34,004 nucleotides of DNA from Candidatus Atribacteria bacterium (lineage in GTDB: Bacteria; Atribacterota; Atribacteria; Atribacterales; JASGLU01). Both the position numbers and the translations under genes were made by a program. The notes under the pieces were generated by a model. It worked only from the letters and a program-made list of their open reading frames with translations. It was not told the DNA's origin and did no database searches. Below are positions 25,770 through 34,004 of the stretch, one piece after another. Numbering within the stretch: the stretch's first letter is position 1; each line of letters begins with the position of its first letter. The stretch spans positions 1 through 34,004 of the forward strand of contig JASGLU010000019.1 of NCBI GenBank assembly GCA_030156825.1. The letters are read 5' to 3'.

Positions 25770-28378
25770 TTTGGCACAGTTTACCACAAGAAGAAGTCCT
25801 TCGAATTTTAGGAACTGACCCAGAAAGAGGTCTTTCTTCTGCCGAAGTAAAAAAACGGCTGACAGATCATGGAGCGAATACCTTGCCCAAAGGGAAGAAA
25901 AAAGCTATTTGGGCTATGTTTTTAGATCAATTTAAAGATTTTTTGGTGATTATTCTGATAGCTGCTTGTGTTTTATCTGTTTTTGTGGGAGAAATTACCG
26001 ATGCTTTGGTTATTTTAGCCATTCTGGTAATCAACGCTATTTTAGGAGTTACCCAGGAGAAAAAGGCCACCCAGGCACTTGAAGCTTTAAAACAGATGAC
26101 CGTCCCTGAATGCGAGGTGCTGCGGGAAGGGAAATTAATGAAAATAAGTTCGGAAGAACTTGTGCCGGGAGATATAGTTTTGCTTAGAGAAGGGGATTTT
26201 ATTCCAGCCGACCTTCGACTTTTAGAGAGCCATGCCTTACGAGTGGATGAGGCCAGTCTGACCGGAGAATCTGTTCCGGTGGAAAAAACGGTTGATTTGG
26301 TAGAGGAGGATGTTTCCTTGGCTGATCGACTAAATATGGGTTATTCCGGTACGCTTGTAACCTATGGTCGAGGGAAGGGAGTGGTAGTAGCTACCGGACT
26401 CGAGCGAGAAATAGGAAAAATTGCTCAAATAATCGAGCAGGAAGAGGAAGTTACTACCCCTCTTCAAAAACGATTAGCCGGTCTGGGTAAATTACTGGGA
26501 GTAGCTACTATCTTTATTTGCATAATGGTTTTCCTGCTGGGCTATTGGCGAGGGGAACCGGCACTTGAGATGTTTATGACCGCTGTCAGTTTGGCAGTAG
26601 CCGCTATCCCCGAAGGTTTGCCGGCGGTTGTGACTATTGTTTTGGCTTTAGGGGTTTATCGTATGAGCCAGCACAATGCAATAGTTCGAAAACTGCCTTC
26701 GGTGGAAACTTTGGGTTGCGCTACTTATGTTTGCACTGATAAAACGGGTACTCTTACCGAAAATAAAATGAGGGTGAGGGAGTTTTGGGTAATGGGTGAC
26801 CACTCAGCTAATCCTTCTCCCCGGGAACGATTGCTGCAAATTGCCTCTTTATGTAACGATGCCTCTTGGGAAGAAGGGGATTCCGATGATGGTAAATGGT
26901 TTGGAGACCCGACTGAAGTGGCACTTCTGGAGTGGGTTAAGAGAGAAGGTTTATCGGTAAAAGAAATTGGTCAGCTTTACCCGCGAGTGGAGGAACTCCC
27001 GTTTGATTCCCAAAGAAAGATGATGTCCACTCTTCATCAAATTGACGGTGACCTTTTACTAATGGTTAAGGGGGCTCCGGATGTAATTGTATCTAAATGC
27101 CGTTTTGTAGAAGAGGGGGAAGAAGTTCGTCTTCTGGACGAGTCTACCCGGCAGGAGATCATTCAAAAAAATGACCTTTTAGCGGAGAAGGCTTTGCGGG
27201 TGTTGGGCTTTGCTTATAAAAAATTGGATCAAAAACGAAAAATTTCCTTCGAAGATGAGGATGAATTAATCTTTGTAGGATTGGTGGGAATGATTGATCC
27301 CCCAAGAGAAGAAGTTAAAGTGGCGTTGCAAGAAGCACAAAAAGCTGGGATTAAAACCATAATGGTAACCGGAGACAATGCGCGAACGGCGGAAGCGATT
27401 GCTCGAGAGTTGTCTATGTTTTCTGAAGAAGATAAAGTATTAACCGGCCCGGAATTGGCCCAACTTTCCTGGGACCGATTGAAGGAAGAAATTAAACGGA
27501 TTCGGGTATTTGCTCGAGTTTGGCCTGAACAAAAATTAAATATCGTTGGCGCTCTCCAGGAAAACGGTGAAGTAGTAGCTATGACCGGCGATGGAGTAAA
27601 TGATGCCCCTGCCCTTAAAAAAGCGGATATTGGAATAGCCATGGGAATAACCGGAACCGATGTAGCTAAAGAAACGGCTGATGTAGTACTTACCGATGAT
27701 AATTTTGCTACTATTGTTCGGGCTATTAAGGAAGGACGGGTAATTTTTGACAATATTCGAAAGTTTGTGATGTACCTTCTGGCTTGTAATTTGGGGGAAA
27801 TCATGGCTATTTTTATTCCTATTTTGCTTGGTCTTTCTCGTCCGCTGATCCCGGTGCAAATTTTACTAATCAATCTGGTAACCGATGGTTTGCCAGCTTT
27901 AGCTTTAGGCACAGATAGTCCTGAACCCGATGTGATGGAACACCCACCTCGCAACCCTAAGGAAGGAATCATCAACCCTCATCATCTGCGAATTATTAGT
28001 TTTAACTCGGTTTTCATTACTTTGGCGGTTTTACTATCTTTTTTTATAGGATTGGGGAGAGCAGAGATAGACACTGCTCGCACTATGGCTTTTGCCACTT
28101 TAGCTTTTGATGAACTATGGAGAGCCTATAGCTTCCGCTCTGAAAGAAGGAATTTTTGGCAGATTGATCCTCGAACCAATTTAAACCTGGTAGGAGCTAT
28201 TTTGTTATCTTTTTTGGTTGTTTTATCTACTATGTTTTTTGCTCCTCTGCAGTCGGTGTTTGGAACGGTTAAACTGAATGGCTCTCAGTGGATGACGGTA
28301 ATAATTTTCTCTCTTTTACCTTTTGTTGCCTATGAAATCCGAAAAATTATTGTTAGGAGGGTAAACAATGGAAATTAA
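25751..28378 (+). CDS. P-type cation ATPase, SERCA-like (P2A) Ca2+ type
   Basis: CTDKTGTLTENKM; AAIPEGLPAVVTIVLALG; NLGEIMAIF; LINLVTDGLPALALG; MTGDGVNDAPALKKADIGIAMG. Confidence 0.93.
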   Translation: MAEKGVVWHSLPQEEVLRILGTDPERGLSSAEVKKRLTDHGANTLPKGKKKAIWAMFLDQFKDFLVIILIAACVLSVFVGEITDALVILAILVINAILGVTQEKKATQALEALKQMTVPECEVLREGKLMKISSEELVPGDIVLLREGDFIPADLRLLESHALRVDEASLTGESVPVEKTVDLVEEDVSLADRLNMGYSGTLVTYGRGKGVVVATGLEREIGKIAQIIEQEEEVTTPLQKRLAGLGKLLGVATIFICIMVFLLGYWRGEPALEMFMTAVSLAVAAIPEGLPAVVTIVLALGVYRMSQHNAIVRKLPSVETLGCATYVCTDKTGTLTENKMRVREFWVMGDHSANPSPRERLLQIASLCNDASWEEGDSDDGKWFGDPTEVALLEWVKREGLSVKEIGQLYPRVEELPFDSQRKMMSTLHQIDGDLLLMVKGAPDVIVSKCRFVEEGEEVRLLDESTRQEIIQKNDLLAEKALRVLGFAYKKLDQKRKISFEDEDELIFVGLVGMIDPPREEVKVALQEAQKAGIKTIMVTGDNARTAEAIARELSMFSEEDKVLTGPELAQLSWDRLKEEIKRIRVFARVWPEQKLNIVGALQENGEVVAMTGDGVNDAPALKKADIGIAMGITGTDVAKETADVVLTDDNFATIVRAIKEGRVIFDNIRKFVMYLLACNLGEIMAIFIPILLGLSRPLIPVQILLINLVTDGLPALALGTDSPEPDVMEHPPRNPKEGIINPHHLRIISFNSVFITLAVLLSFFIGLGRAEIDTARTMAFATLAFDELWRAYSFRSERRNFWQIDPRTNLNLVGAILLSFLVVLSTMFFAPLQSVFGTVKLNGSQWMTVIIFSLLPFVAYEIRKIIVRRVNNGN

Positions 28379-28853
28379 AACCATTAAGCTGGAAAATCCC
28401 AATCAGTATAATTTGATTTTAGGTCAAGCTCATTTCATTAAAACCGTGGAAGACCTGTTTGAGACCCTAATCACTTCTTCTCCTTCTTTGAAATTTGGTT
28501 TGGCTTTTTGTGAATCTTCTGGCCCCTGTTTGGTTAGATTTGCCGGAAATGACCAGGAATTAATAGAACTATCCAAGCAGAATGCTTTAACTTTGGCCAG
28601 TGGTCATGCCTTTATTGTGTTCTTAAAGGAAGGATACCCGATAAACGTTTTAAATGCGATTAAAATGGTGCCTGAAGTTTGTAATATCTACTGTGCAACT
28701 GCTAATCCGGTAGAAGTAATTTTGGCCGAAACTGAGCAGGGAAGAGGAATTTTGGGAGTAATCGATGGCTTTAGGTCTAAGGGAATTGAAACCGAAAAAG
28801 AGATAGCCGATCGCCAGGCTCTTTTGCGAAAAATTGGCTATAAAATGGGATAG
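28368..28853 (+). CDS. Adenosine-specific kinase family protein (PF04008-like)
   Basis: NLILGQAHFIKTVEDLFETL; GLAFCESSGPCLVRFAGND; ASGHAFIVFLKEGYPINVLNAIKMVPEVCNIYCATANPVEVILAET. Confidence 0.88.
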   Translation: MEIKTIKLENPNQYNLILGQAHFIKTVEDLFETLITSSPSLKFGLAFCESSGPCLVRFAGNDQELIELSKQNALTLASGHAFIVFLKEGYPINVLNAIKMVPEVCNIYCATANPVEVILAETEQGRGILGVIDGFRSKGIETEKEIADRQALLRKIGYKMG

Positions 28854-28880
28854 GAAAAAATTTTTTGAGGTTATTAACCG

Positions 28881-29966
28881 GTGAAAGCTTATCGCAGAGG
28901 AATAGCTGATTCCCCCCTTCATGGGGGGCATTGCCCTCCCTGGCTTTTTAAAAGAATGAAAGAGTTGGGGGGGTTGATAACTGAAGCCATAGTTGAATTT
29001 TTTGGTCCGGAAGAATTTCTGCGGAGGATATCCGATCCTTTTTTCTTTCAATCTTTGGGTTGTCTTTTGGGATTTGATTGGCACTCTAGTGGTTTGACTA
29101 CTACTCTTTGTGGAGCTTTGAAAGAAGGTTTGCGGGGGAAAGAAAACTATTTAGGTCTTTTTGTGTGTGGAGGTAAAGGAAAAGTTTCTCGCCAAACCCC
29201 CCTTGAAATTGCCCACTACGGTGAGCATTATGCTCTTGACTTTGCTCCTCGACTGATTTATTGCAGTAAGTTAGTAGCTAAGGTGGATAATGCGGCCCTG
29301 CAAGATGGCTACCAGCTTTATCATCATGTTTTTTTGTTTACCCGTTCGGGAAAGTGGGCGGTAGTTCAGCAAGGAATGAACCAAATTAATCGTTTAGCAC
29401 GGCGTTATCACTGGTTTGGCCCTCAGGTGGCAGATTTTGGATGTGAACCTCACCAAGGAATTTGTGGTATTAAAGAAAAGAAAGTGCTTAATTTGATAGC
29501 TCAGGCGAGTACTACTTGTCGACAGAATATAGTTAAGTTAGCAGGAGAAGGTCCCGAAGTGATTGGAAATGAACTTCTTCCTACTAAGATTTTGAGTTTG
29601 CCCCATCGCCATTACTTAGAAGAGGGCGATTTTAACTTGAAACGAGTGGAAAAAACTTTGTACCAGTTGGCTGAATTCAGACCGACCGACTTTGAATCAC
29701 TATTAGCTTTTCCTGGGGTGGGACCGAAAACAGTTCGAGCCCTGGCTCTGGCGGCGGAAGTGGTTTTGGGAACGCCTCCCAGCTTTTCCGATCCAGTGAG
29801 TTTCTCTTTTGCTCATGGAGGAAAAGACGGCATTCCTTTTCCGGTAAACCGAGAGAATTATGATGAAACTATAGAATTTTTCCGACAGGTGGTGAACCGT
29901 TCCCGGGTTCAAATTAGCCAAAAGAAGGAAATGTACAAACAACTTACTTTTTTAGCTGGCTGTTAG
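28881..29966 (+). CDS. DUF763 domain protein with internal helix-hairpin-helix-like motif
   Basis: YRRGIADSPLHGGHCPPWLFKRMKELGGLI; LLGFDWHSSGLTTTLCGALKEGL; LLAFPGVGPKTVRALALAAEVV. Confidence 0.85.
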   Translation: MKAYRRGIADSPLHGGHCPPWLFKRMKELGGLITEAIVEFFGPEEFLRRISDPFFFQSLGCLLGFDWHSSGLTTTLCGALKEGLRGKENYLGLFVCGGKGKVSRQTPLEIAHYGEHYALDFAPRLIYCSKLVAKVDNAALQDGYQLYHHVFLFTRSGKWAVVQQGMNQINRLARRYHWFGPQVADFGCEPHQGICGIKEKKVLNLIAQASTTCRQNIVKLAGEGPEVIGNELLPTKILSLPHRHYLEEGDFNLKRVEKTLYQLAEFRPTDFESLLAFPGVGPKTVRALALAAEVVLGTPPSFSDPVSFSFAHGGKDGIPFPVNRENYDETIEFFRQVVNRSRVQISQKKEMYKQLTFLAGC

Positions 29967-29984
29967 TTATTGGAGGTGCAAAAG

Positions 29985-30482
29985 ATGGATGTTATTGCAG
30001 CTTTGAAGGAAAGGCGCTCGATTAGAAGGTTCCTTGACCAACCGGTGGAAAAGGAAAAGTTGGAAGAGATCGTGGATTGCGCTCGCCTGGCTCCCTCGGC
30101 TAACAACCTTCAGCCGTGGGAATTTATAGTGGTAACCGATCAACTCAAGAAGGAAGCGGTAGCTAAATTGACCGATTATGGGAAGTTCATTAAAGAAGCC
30201 CCGGTACTGATAGCAGTATTTTGTAGGGATACTACATTTTATTTGGAAGATGGTTCGGCTGCCACACAAAATATTCTTTTAGCCGCCTATGGTTTAGGTT
30301 TGGCTTCCTGCTGGGTGGCCGGAAATGGTACTCCTTATGCAGAACCAGTGAGAGAGCTGTTAGGAGTGCCTACGGGTTATCGGTTGGTAAGTTTAATCCC
30401 GATAGGGTATCCGGCCGAGGAAATTAGTGGCCAAAAATTTAAGCGCGATTTAAAAGATGTTTTACACTGGGAAAAGTTTTAA
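29985..30482 (+). CDS. Nitroreductase-family protein (track start 29970; ATG 29985 follows ggaggtg RBS)
   Basis: MDVIAALKERRSIRRFLDQPVEKEKLEEIVDCARLAPSANNLQPWEFIVV. Confidence 0.92.
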   Translation: MDVIAALKERRSIRRFLDQPVEKEKLEEIVDCARLAPSANNLQPWEFIVVTDQLKKEAVAKLTDYGKFIKEAPVLIAVFCRDTTFYLEDGSAATQNILLAAYGLGLASCWVAGNGTPYAEPVRELLGVPTGYRLVSLIPIGYPAEEISGQKFKRDLKDVLHWEKF

Positions 30483-30496
30483 GGGGGTTTTTAGAC

Positions 30497-30976
30497 TTGA
30501 AAGTGGGGATTCTTTCCGATAGTCACGATAATTTGACTAACTTAAAAAAAGCTTTAGGACTGTTTGAGCGAGAAAGAGTCGATTTGGTACTTCATGGTGG
30601 TGATTATGTGGCCCCTTTTTCAGTGGGGCCGTTGGCCGCCCTTACTGTTCCTTGGTGGGGAGTTCTGGGAAATAATGATGGAGAAGTAGTAGGAATTTTC
30701 CAAAAATCTGATAAAAAGATTTCACTTCCTTTTTTGGACAAAGAGGTGCAAGGATATCGAATTTGGCTTTCTCACTATCCTCAGCCAGCTGAGCTGGCTT
30801 TCCAGAGCGATAAATATCAGCTGGTAGTTTATGGCCATACCCATCGGGCGCTGATAGAGAGGGAGGGTAACTCTTTTCTGATTAATCCGGGGGAGACTTG
30901 TGGTCTTCTTAGTGGGAGATCTACGGTGGCGATATGTGACCTTACCGAAAAAGTAGCCAAAATTTTGGATATTTGA
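30497..30976 (+). CDS. Metallophosphoesterase, YfcE/MJ0936 family
   Basis: KVGILSDSHDNL; VLHGGDY; VLGNNDGE; LVVYGHTHRALI. Confidence 0.92.
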   Translation: MKVGILSDSHDNLTNLKKALGLFERERVDLVLHGGDYVAPFSVGPLAALTVPWWGVLGNNDGEVVGIFQKSDKKISLPFLDKEVQGYRIWLSHYPQPAELAFQSDKYQLVVYGHTHRALIEREGNSFLINPGETCGLLSGRSTVAICDLTEKVAKILDI

Positions 30977-31012
30977 TTTATAATAACAAAAAGGTTTTCA
31001 GGGGGAAATTGG

Positions 31013-31675
31013 ATGGAAGTTATTCGGGGGTTTTTTCATCAGCAATTACTTGAGCTTCAAGAAGATTTATTAAACATGACTCAATCGGCTAAGAAAATGT
31101 TGCAAATGGCTATTGACTCTTTGAAAGAAAGAGACGTAGATAAAGCCAGAGAAGTAATTGTTCTGGACGATATAGTGGATGATTATAATTTTAAAATTGA
31201 GGAAAAATGTTTACGTTTGATTGCTTTGCAACAGCCGGTAGCTAAGGATTTGCGAGTAATAGCTGGAATTTTGAAAATTATTACCGATGTAGAGCGGATT
31301 GGTGATTATTCAATCGATATTGCAAAGTTTAGTATCCGTTTGGCAGACAAACCATTGTTTAAGCCCTTGGTGGATTTGCCAAAGATGGCCGATGTTGTGA
31401 TAAGAATGTTGGAAGAAACGGCAGCTGCTTTTGTGCAAAAGGACCTGAGTGTGGTGGAAAAGGTAATCGAAGATGATGACCGGGTAGATGCTCTTTATCG
31501 ATCTTTGCATGAGGAAATAGTTTTAAATATTGAAAGGGATCCATCCGTTGCTCGTCAAGCTATTTGGATTTTGATGATTGCTCGGTATCTGGAACGAATC
31601 GGTGATCATATTACTAATGTTACTGAGCGGATCTATTATATGGAAACCGGAGAAATGATTGAATTGCATCAATAA
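31013..31675 (+). CDS. phoU: PhoU-family phosphate signalling protein
   Basis: LLELQEDLLNMTQSAKKMLQMAIDSL; QQPVAKDLRVIAGILKIITDVERIGDYSIDIAK; ARYLERIGDHITNVTERIYYMETGE. Confidence 0.93.
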   Translation: MEVIRGFFHQQLLELQEDLLNMTQSAKKMLQMAIDSLKERDVDKAREVIVLDDIVDDYNFKIEEKCLRLIALQQPVAKDLRVIAGILKIITDVERIGDYSIDIAKFSIRLADKPLFKPLVDLPKMADVVIRMLEETAAAFVQKDLSVVEKVIEDDDRVDALYRSLHEEIVLNIERDPSVARQAIWILMIARYLERIGDHITNVTERIYYMETGEMIELHQ

Positions 31676-31704
31676 ATTGCATCAGCGGAAAGGGGAAGTT
31701 TAAT

Positions 31705-32292
31705 TTGGAAACAGAAGTGGAAAAAAAAGAAATATTTTATTTTTCAAAGGCGGGCAAAGAAAACACTTCTTTCACTCTGGATTTAGCTGTAGAGAGAGGA
31801 AAAGCAGCCGATATACCTTTTATAGTGGTGGCTACCAGGTCAGGGGAGACTGCTTTTTTACTGGCGGATAAGGCGAAAAAAGCTGGGTATAACGGTTCCC
31901 TGGTGGCGGTGACTTACCATGCTGGGTTTTTGGGGGAGGACCGTCTTTCTCTTCCGCCATCCAAAAAGGAAGAACTGGAAAAACTGGGGGTAACAGTAGT
32001 TATCTCTTCTCATGCTCTAAGTGGGGTCAATCGTTCTTTTCGCCAGAAGTTTGGTGGAGTGAGTATACCGGAAGTGATTGCCGAGAGCTATCGCCGTATT
32101 TCTGAGGGCTTCAAGGTAGCTATAGAAATAGCCATTATGGCAGCAGACGGAGGGGCTATCCCTACCGATAGAGAGGTTATTTCTTTAGGGGGAACCGGTC
32201 GAGGGGTAGACACTGGTTTAGTAATAAAAGCAGCTCATCAGAATTCCTTCTTTGACTTAAAAGTCAAAGAGATTTTTTGTTATCCTAAATAA
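31705..32292 (+). CDS. Stand-alone pyruvate-kinase C-terminal (alpha/beta) domain protein
   Basis: TSFTLDLAVERGKAADIPFIVVATRSGETAFLLADKA; VISLGGTGRGVDTGLVIKAAHQNSFFDLKVKEI; no PK catalytic barrel. Confidence 0.8.
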   Translation: METEVEKKEIFYFSKAGKENTSFTLDLAVERGKAADIPFIVVATRSGETAFLLADKAKKAGYNGSLVAVTYHAGFLGEDRLSLPPSKKEELEKLGVTVVISSHALSGVNRSFRQKFGGVSIPEVIAESYRRISEGFKVAIEIAIMAADGGAIPTDREVISLGGTGRGVDTGLVIKAAHQNSFFDLKVKEIFCYPK

Positions 32293-32326
32293 GCAATAAA
32301 ATTTAAAACAAGAAGGGAGGAAGAAA

Positions 32327-32767
32327 GTGGTGGCTACTACTTTTAAAGTTAGTGGAAAATGGTCAAGTTGTTTACGGGTTGATACTCAGGTTAGGGACTT
32401 TAGTTTGAGTTTTGATGAACCTGAAACTTTAGGGGGGAAGGATTCTGCTCCTAACCCGGTGGAAGGTTTGCTGGCTTCTTTGGCTGGATGTCTGGGTATT
32501 GTTACTTGTGTGGTAGCACAAGAGAAAAAGTTGCCGATCGAAGGAATAGAAATAGAAACCGAGGGAGACCTTGACCCTCGAGGATTTATGGGGCAATATC
32601 AGGAAGTCAGACCTGGGTTTTTGGCCGTTCGGTACAAAGTGAAGGTAAAAGGCAATTTAAGTGATAAGCAGCTTGAGGAGCTTTACCAGGAAGTTGAAAA
32701 TCGGTGTCCGGTTTCGGATACTATAAAGAACGGAACCATGGTAGAAGGGAAAGTTGAACTGAGTTAG
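32327..32767 (+). CDS. OsmC-family protein
   Basis: NPVEGLLASLAGCLGIVTCVVAQEKKLPIEGIEIETEGDLDPRG; LEELYQEVENRCPVSDTIKNG. Confidence 0.92.
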   Translation: MVATTFKVSGKWSSCLRVDTQVRDFSLSFDEPETLGGKDSAPNPVEGLLASLAGCLGIVTCVVAQEKKLPIEGIEIETEGDLDPRGFMGQYQEVRPGFLAVRYKVKVKGNLSDKQLEELYQEVENRCPVSDTIKNGTMVEGKVELS

Positions 32768-32872
32768 AAAAAGTTGGGGTCAGTTAGAACCCAATCGAAC
32801 TTGAGTTGACTAAAATCGGATGCCGAAATCAGGAAATAATTATCACCGATAAAAGGAGAGTCAACACTCTAT

Positions 32873-32906
32873 CCAAAAAGGCCGGGAATGCTCCCGGCCT
32901 TTTTGG
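32873..32906. terminator. Bidirectional rho-independent terminator between convergent genes
   Basis: CCAAAAAGGCCGGGA-ATGC-TCCCGGCCTTTTTGG: perfect 15-bp stem with A/T tracts on both sides. Confidence 0.92.
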
Positions 32907-32923
32907 TAAGTGGTTATTAGTTA

Positions 32924-33688
32924 TTATGGAGCAACTGTTACTTGGATTGTGGTGGGAAGAGCCATAGGATTGCCAGCTTGATCGGTTATACCCATGGCTG
33001 GATGTGGAACAAACACTACCTGAAGAATTTCTCCAGTTATCAGCTGGTCAGCTGTCCAGTCCCCGGTGAGAGTAACTGTTTGGTTGTCTCCTCCTAGCCC
33101 GATTTGAGTTAAGGTGAAGTTACCACCAAGAGGTAGAACCATACTAACCGCCCAGTATCCAGGTACAGTAAATAGGTTTATATCGCTTACTTCGATTGGT
33201 TCATTGAAACTAACAGTGATGGTGGGAGCTTCTCCCAGGGGGGAGTCAGGCTTGGCTGACCCTGATAGCAGGTAGGGAGGAGTTCCGTCTACTATTACTG
33301 AGAAGACAACGGGGTCGCTTTCTTCAAGGGCCGGGTCTTTAGCGGTAAATTGAAAATCAAAGGTCCCCTCGGTAGCACCGATGACCCAAGCCCAGGTAAA
33401 GCGGCCGGCGCCATCGGTGGCAGTAGTGTCGAAAACTTCTCCTTCTTGGTATACTCGGATGGTAACGTTGGCTGGTCCCTGGCCAGTAAAAGTTACTGTT
33501 AACCCTGGTCTTACCCGATCCCCGCTTTCAAGGTTTCTTGTCCCGTCAGATATGGTAATTAGTTGAGGCGATTGAGTTTGGTTCGGAGGTGGTGAGGGTG
33601 AGGGACCAGGCGGAGTACCAGCGCACCCTGTGAGGAAAACTAAACTAGCTAATGAAAAAACGCAAATAACCAAAAGTAATCTTTTCAT
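32924..33688 (-). CDS. Secreted lipoprotein with Ig-like (bacterial Ig / SwmB-like) domains
   Basis: Lipobox VFLTGC; Pro/Ser/Gln linker; DGTPPYLLSGSAKPDSPLGEAPTITVSFNEPIEVSDI and GITDQAGNPM, typical Ig-like repeats. Confidence 0.8.
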   Translation of the reverse strand: MKRLLLVICVFSLASLVFLTGCAGTPPGPSPSPPPNQTQSPQLITISDGTRNLESGDRVRPGLTVTFTGQGPANVTIRVYQEGEVFDTTATDGAGRFTWAWVIGATEGTFDFQFTAKDPALEESDPVVFSVIVDGTPPYLLSGSAKPDSPLGEAPTITVSFNEPIEVSDINLFTVPGYWAVSMVLPLGGNFTLTQIGLGGDNQTVTLTGDWTADQLITGEILQVVFVPHPAMGITDQAGNPMALPTTIQVTVAP

Positions 33689-33721
33689 AACTTATCCTCC
33701 TTGCAAAAACTTGTTGACTGA

Positions 33722-33730
33722 ATTATACCA
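33722..33730 (-). promoter_or_regulatory. Extended -10 promoter element for the lipoprotein gene
   Basis: On the minus strand TGGTATAAT, about 35 nt upstream of the ATG with ggaggat RBS. Confidence 0.45.
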
Positions 33731-34004
33731 CAATTTTTTCATTCTGAATAAGGCGATATATCGGTAGAACCCCTCGAGGTGACAGATGGTGGTTGTTGTG
33801 ATGACAGAAAAAGAAGGGGGTTGATAAGGGGGGTTTATCCTATAGTTCTGCGCCATAAAAAAACCACGGGTTCCAACAAACCTTCTGCCTTTTTCTCTCC
33901 TGGTATTTTTTCAAACTGCCAGGAGCTTCAGAGCTGAACTTTGGTCCTCCTCAAGAAGAACTTCGAGGAGTCTCTTTTACAAGATTACCTCTTTTTTTCA
34001 GCTC

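Noticed and set aside
27229-27975. 248-aa minus-strand ORF
   Set aside because: Antisense to the conserved P-type ATPase; Ser/Ile/Arg-rich composition typical of shadow ORFs.

Overview
This 34 kb window is protein-coding dense, with about 29 supported CDSs. I recognised no tRNA, rRNA, CRISPR array, integrase or transposase. It reads as chromosomal metabolic and transport DNA, probably from an anaerobic and possibly thermophilic bacterium (inference only). Left to right: (i) a non-coding leader with an exact 88-bp tandem repeat that folds into serial hairpins; (ii) cheW plus a chemoreceptor with an extracytoplasmic CZB-type zinc-binding motif; (iii) an XRE repressor/ImmA-type HExxH peptidase pair on the minus strand; (iv) a complete branched-chain-amino-acid/amide-type ABC transporter, followed by a creatininase-family hydrolase and asparaginyl-tRNA synthetase; (v) a membrane GGDEF diguanylate cyclase; (vi) mannose-1-phosphate guanylyltransferase, a phosphomannose-isomerase-like protein, a ribose-type ABC transporter and an FGGY (fuculokinase-like) kinase; (vii) a minus-strand group of C_GCAxxG_C_C protein, hemerythrin, non-canonical SDR, ACT-ACT protein and PaaK-like CoA ligase; (viii) a long plus-strand run of ccdA, ParB/Srx-like protein, Ca2+-type P-ATPase, adenosine-specific kinase, DUF763, nitroreductase, phosphoesterase, phoU, stand-alone pyruvate-kinase C-domain and OsmC; (ix) an Ig-like lipoprotein. 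I found no unambiguous new defence or mobile system. The best leads are the sugar cluster with missing enzymatic steps, the ParB-like/Ca-ATPase coupling, the SDR lacking the YxxxK motif, the isolated XRE/ImmA cassette with a candidate operator, and the hairpin repeat.
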